From Blastochloris sulfoviridis (GTDB taxonomy: Bacteria; Pseudomonadota; Alphaproteobacteria; Rhizobiales; Xanthobacteraceae), in assembly GCF_008630065.1 (NCBI RefSeq), contig NZ_VWPL01000002.1:124001-188000 (forward strand): DNA of 64,000 nt. Reading direction: 5' to 3'. Under the pieces are notes generated by a model. It did not search any database and had not been told where the DNA came from. It saw nothing but the letters and a program-made list of their open reading frames with translations. Shown here one piece after another: positions 62,704 through 64,000 of this stretch. The translations under genes and the position numbers were made by a program. The first letter of the stretch is position 1, and each line of letters begins with the position of its first letter.

Positions 62704-64000
62704 ATGCATCCCATTCTGATCGCAGACGATTCCGCCGCGCTTCCGATCTGGCTGGCCACGCCCGCGGACTGGCCTTCGGTGCGCGCGACGCTCGGCGCCG
62801 GGGCGGCGGCCTTCGCGGAGGCCGCGGGATTCGCGCCCGAGGCCGGCCGCCATCTGCTGCTGCCGGCCGAGGAGGGCGGTGTCGCTGGCATGCTGTTCGG
62901 CCTCGGCGAGGCTGGGCCGAAGCGCGACCGGCTCCTCGCCGGCCGGCTCGCCGAGGTGCTGCCGGCCGGCGGCAGCTCGGCAAGCTCCTGGCGCTTCGCC
63001 ACGCCGCCACCGGAGCCGGCGTTGGCGGTGCTGGCCATCCTGCTCGGCGCCTACCGGTTCCAGCGCTACCGCGCCGCCAAGCCGCCCAGGTTCCGGCTGG
63101 TGGTGCCGGCGGGGGTGGACGGGGAGGAGGTGTCGCGGCTGGCGGATGCCGTCACCTTCGCCCGCGACCTGGTCAATACGCCGGCAAACGATCTCGGCCC
63201 GGCCGAGCTGGAACAGGCGGTTCGGATGCTGGGCGGGGCGCACGGCGCCGCGGTCTCCTCCATCGTCGGCGACGATCTGCTCGCCCACGGCTTTCCGCTG
63301 ATCCACGCCGTGGGCAAGGGCTCGGTGCGGGCGCCGCGGCTGATCGACCTCGTGTGGGGCGATCCGGGCGCACCGAAACTGACGCTGGTCGGCAAGGGCG
63401 TGTGCTTCGATTCGGGCGGGCTCGACATCAAGCCGGCGTCCGCCATGCTGCTGATGAAGAAGGACATGGGCGGCGCCGCGGCGGCTCTGGCACTGGCGAA
63501 GCTGGTGATGGAGCGGCGCCTGCCGGTGCGGCTGCGGGTGCTGGTGCCGGCGGTGGAGAACGCGGTCTCCGGTGCCGCCTTCCGCCCCGGCGACGTCTAT
63601 CCCAGCCACAAGGGGCTCACCGTGGAGGTCAGCGACACCGACGCCGAGGGCCGGCTGGTGCTGGCCGACGCCCTGGCGCTGGCCGACACCGAGGCGCCGG
63701 ATCTGTTGATCGACTTCGCGACGCTGACCGGCGCCGCCCGCGTCGCGCTCGGGCCGGACATCGCGCCCGTCTTCACCGAGGACGAGGAGCTTGCCGCGGC
63801 GCTCGCCCGGCATGCCGCCGCCACCGCCGATCCGCTGTGGCGGCTGCCGCTGTGGCCGCCCTATGCGGCGGGGCTCGATTCCAAGATCGCCGACACCGCC
63901 AGCGTGGCGGCGGGCGGCTTCGCCGGGTCGATCGTGGCGGCGCTGTTCCTGTCGCGCTTCGTCGAGCGGACGCGGAGCTGGCTGCACCTCGACATCTATG
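62704..64000 (+). CDS. Leucyl aminopeptidase family protein (M17), 3' end cut by window
   Basis: The first 432 codons of an M17 metallopeptidase are present and the frame is still open at the right edge. The N-terminal domain (about 150 residues) is short and variable. The catalytic domain begins near TFARDLVNTPANDLGPAELEQ, then GKGVCFDSGGLDIKPASAMLLMKKDMGGA with the metal-binding Lys and Asp and the catalytic Lys. VSDTDAEGRLVLADAL follows, with the remaining metal ligands and catalytic Arg. These are the PepA motifs, here in the divergent alphaproteobacterial subgroup that keeps SDTDAEGR instead of NTDAEGR. It probably releases N-terminal amino acids from peptides. The ATG at 62704 is divergent from tadD. 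Confidence 0.93.
   Translation, partial: MHPILIADDSAALPIWLATPADWPSVRATLGAGAAAFAEAAGFAPEAGRHLLLPAEEGGVAGMLFGLGEAGPKRDRLLAGRLAEVLPAGGSSASSWRFATPPPEPALAVLAILLGAYRFQRYRAAKPPRFRLVVPAGVDGEEVSRLADAVTFARDLVNTPANDLGPAELEQAVRMLGGAHGAAVSSIVGDDLLAHGFPLIHAVGKGSVRAPRLIDLVWGDPGAPKLTLVGKGVCFDSGGLDIKPASAMLLMKKDMGGAAAALALAKLVMERRLPVRLRVLVPAVENAVSGAAFRPGDVYPSHKGLTVEVSDTDAEGRLVLADALALADTEAPDLLIDFATLTGAARVALGPDIAPVFTEDEELAAALARHAAATADPLWRLPLWPPYAAGLDSKIADTASVAAGGFAGSIVAALFLSRFVERTRSWLHLDIY

Overview
The window is one contiguous piece of a GC-rich alphaproteobacterial chromosome, most likely from the order Hyphomicrobiales (Rhizobiales). The basis is gene order and family type: ffh-rpsP-rimM-trmD-rplS-leuC, gap-pgk, DUF4164-zapA-fau-TIGR00282, exoD, a complete cpa/tad Flp-pilus locus, and CtrA-type TTAA-N7-TTAA boxes. 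Genus is not resolved. Both edges cut a gene: an Hsp70-family ATPase at the left and an M17 leucyl aminopeptidase at the right.

Layout. 1-7.5 kb holds the translation and signal-recognition operon (ffh, rpsP, rimM, trmD, rplS) and leuC, all on the minus strand and driven from a well-formed promoter at 7443-7471. A VOC-family gene on the plus strand sits between rplS and leuC. 7.5-9.0 kb is a sharply AT-rich island with one RelA/SpoT-domain gene that abuts xerC. 9-16.5 kb holds xerC, a tiny secreted protein, a GNAT acetyltransferase, an inositol-phosphatase gene, a Sel1-repeat protein overlapping thiE, and gap-pgk. 16.5-23.1 kb holds DUF4164-zapA, an inserted AAA ATPase, a candidate 6S RNA, fau, a TIGR00282 phosphoesterase, exoD, a coiled-coil membrane protein and yebC. 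23.8-27.2 kb is a glutamate/aspartate-type ABC importer (gltI-J-K-L). 27.5-32.2 kb holds an MscS channel, a CAP lipoprotein and an acyl-CoA synthetase. 32-45.3 kb holds a FemAB-like acetyltransferase, a HAMP-only receptor fragment, a CobW GTPase, a D,D-carboxypeptidase, an EamA transporter, UDP-glucose dehydrogenase, HrpB and a chemoreceptor. 45.4-49.6 kb holds a retropepsin-like protease and two hexose-phosphate mutases. 49.8-62.6 kb is the tad/cpa pilus locus: two Flp-type pilins, prepilin peptidase, CpaB-F, TadB-C, and TadD, TadE/G and a CpaC-N-like protein on the minus strand.

How the genes work together. Pgm, the phosphomannomutase-type enzyme, Ugd and ExoD suggest activated-sugar and exopolysaccharide supply. 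With the Flp pili they make a coherent surface-attachment theme. CtrA-like boxes before the HAMP-only gene, cpaB and tadD hint at cell-cycle control of surface functions (inference).

Intergenic DNA is rich in repeats. There are three dispersed imperfect-palindrome families, a 160-bp palindromic element, and several local tandem arrays with 13-18 bp periods. No tRNA, rRNA, CRISPR array or intact insertion sequence was seen. The main candidates for something new are the RelA/SpoT island fused up against xerC, the AAA ATPase with an inverted-repeat operator on its own promoter, and the HAMP-only receptor under a perfect CtrA box.
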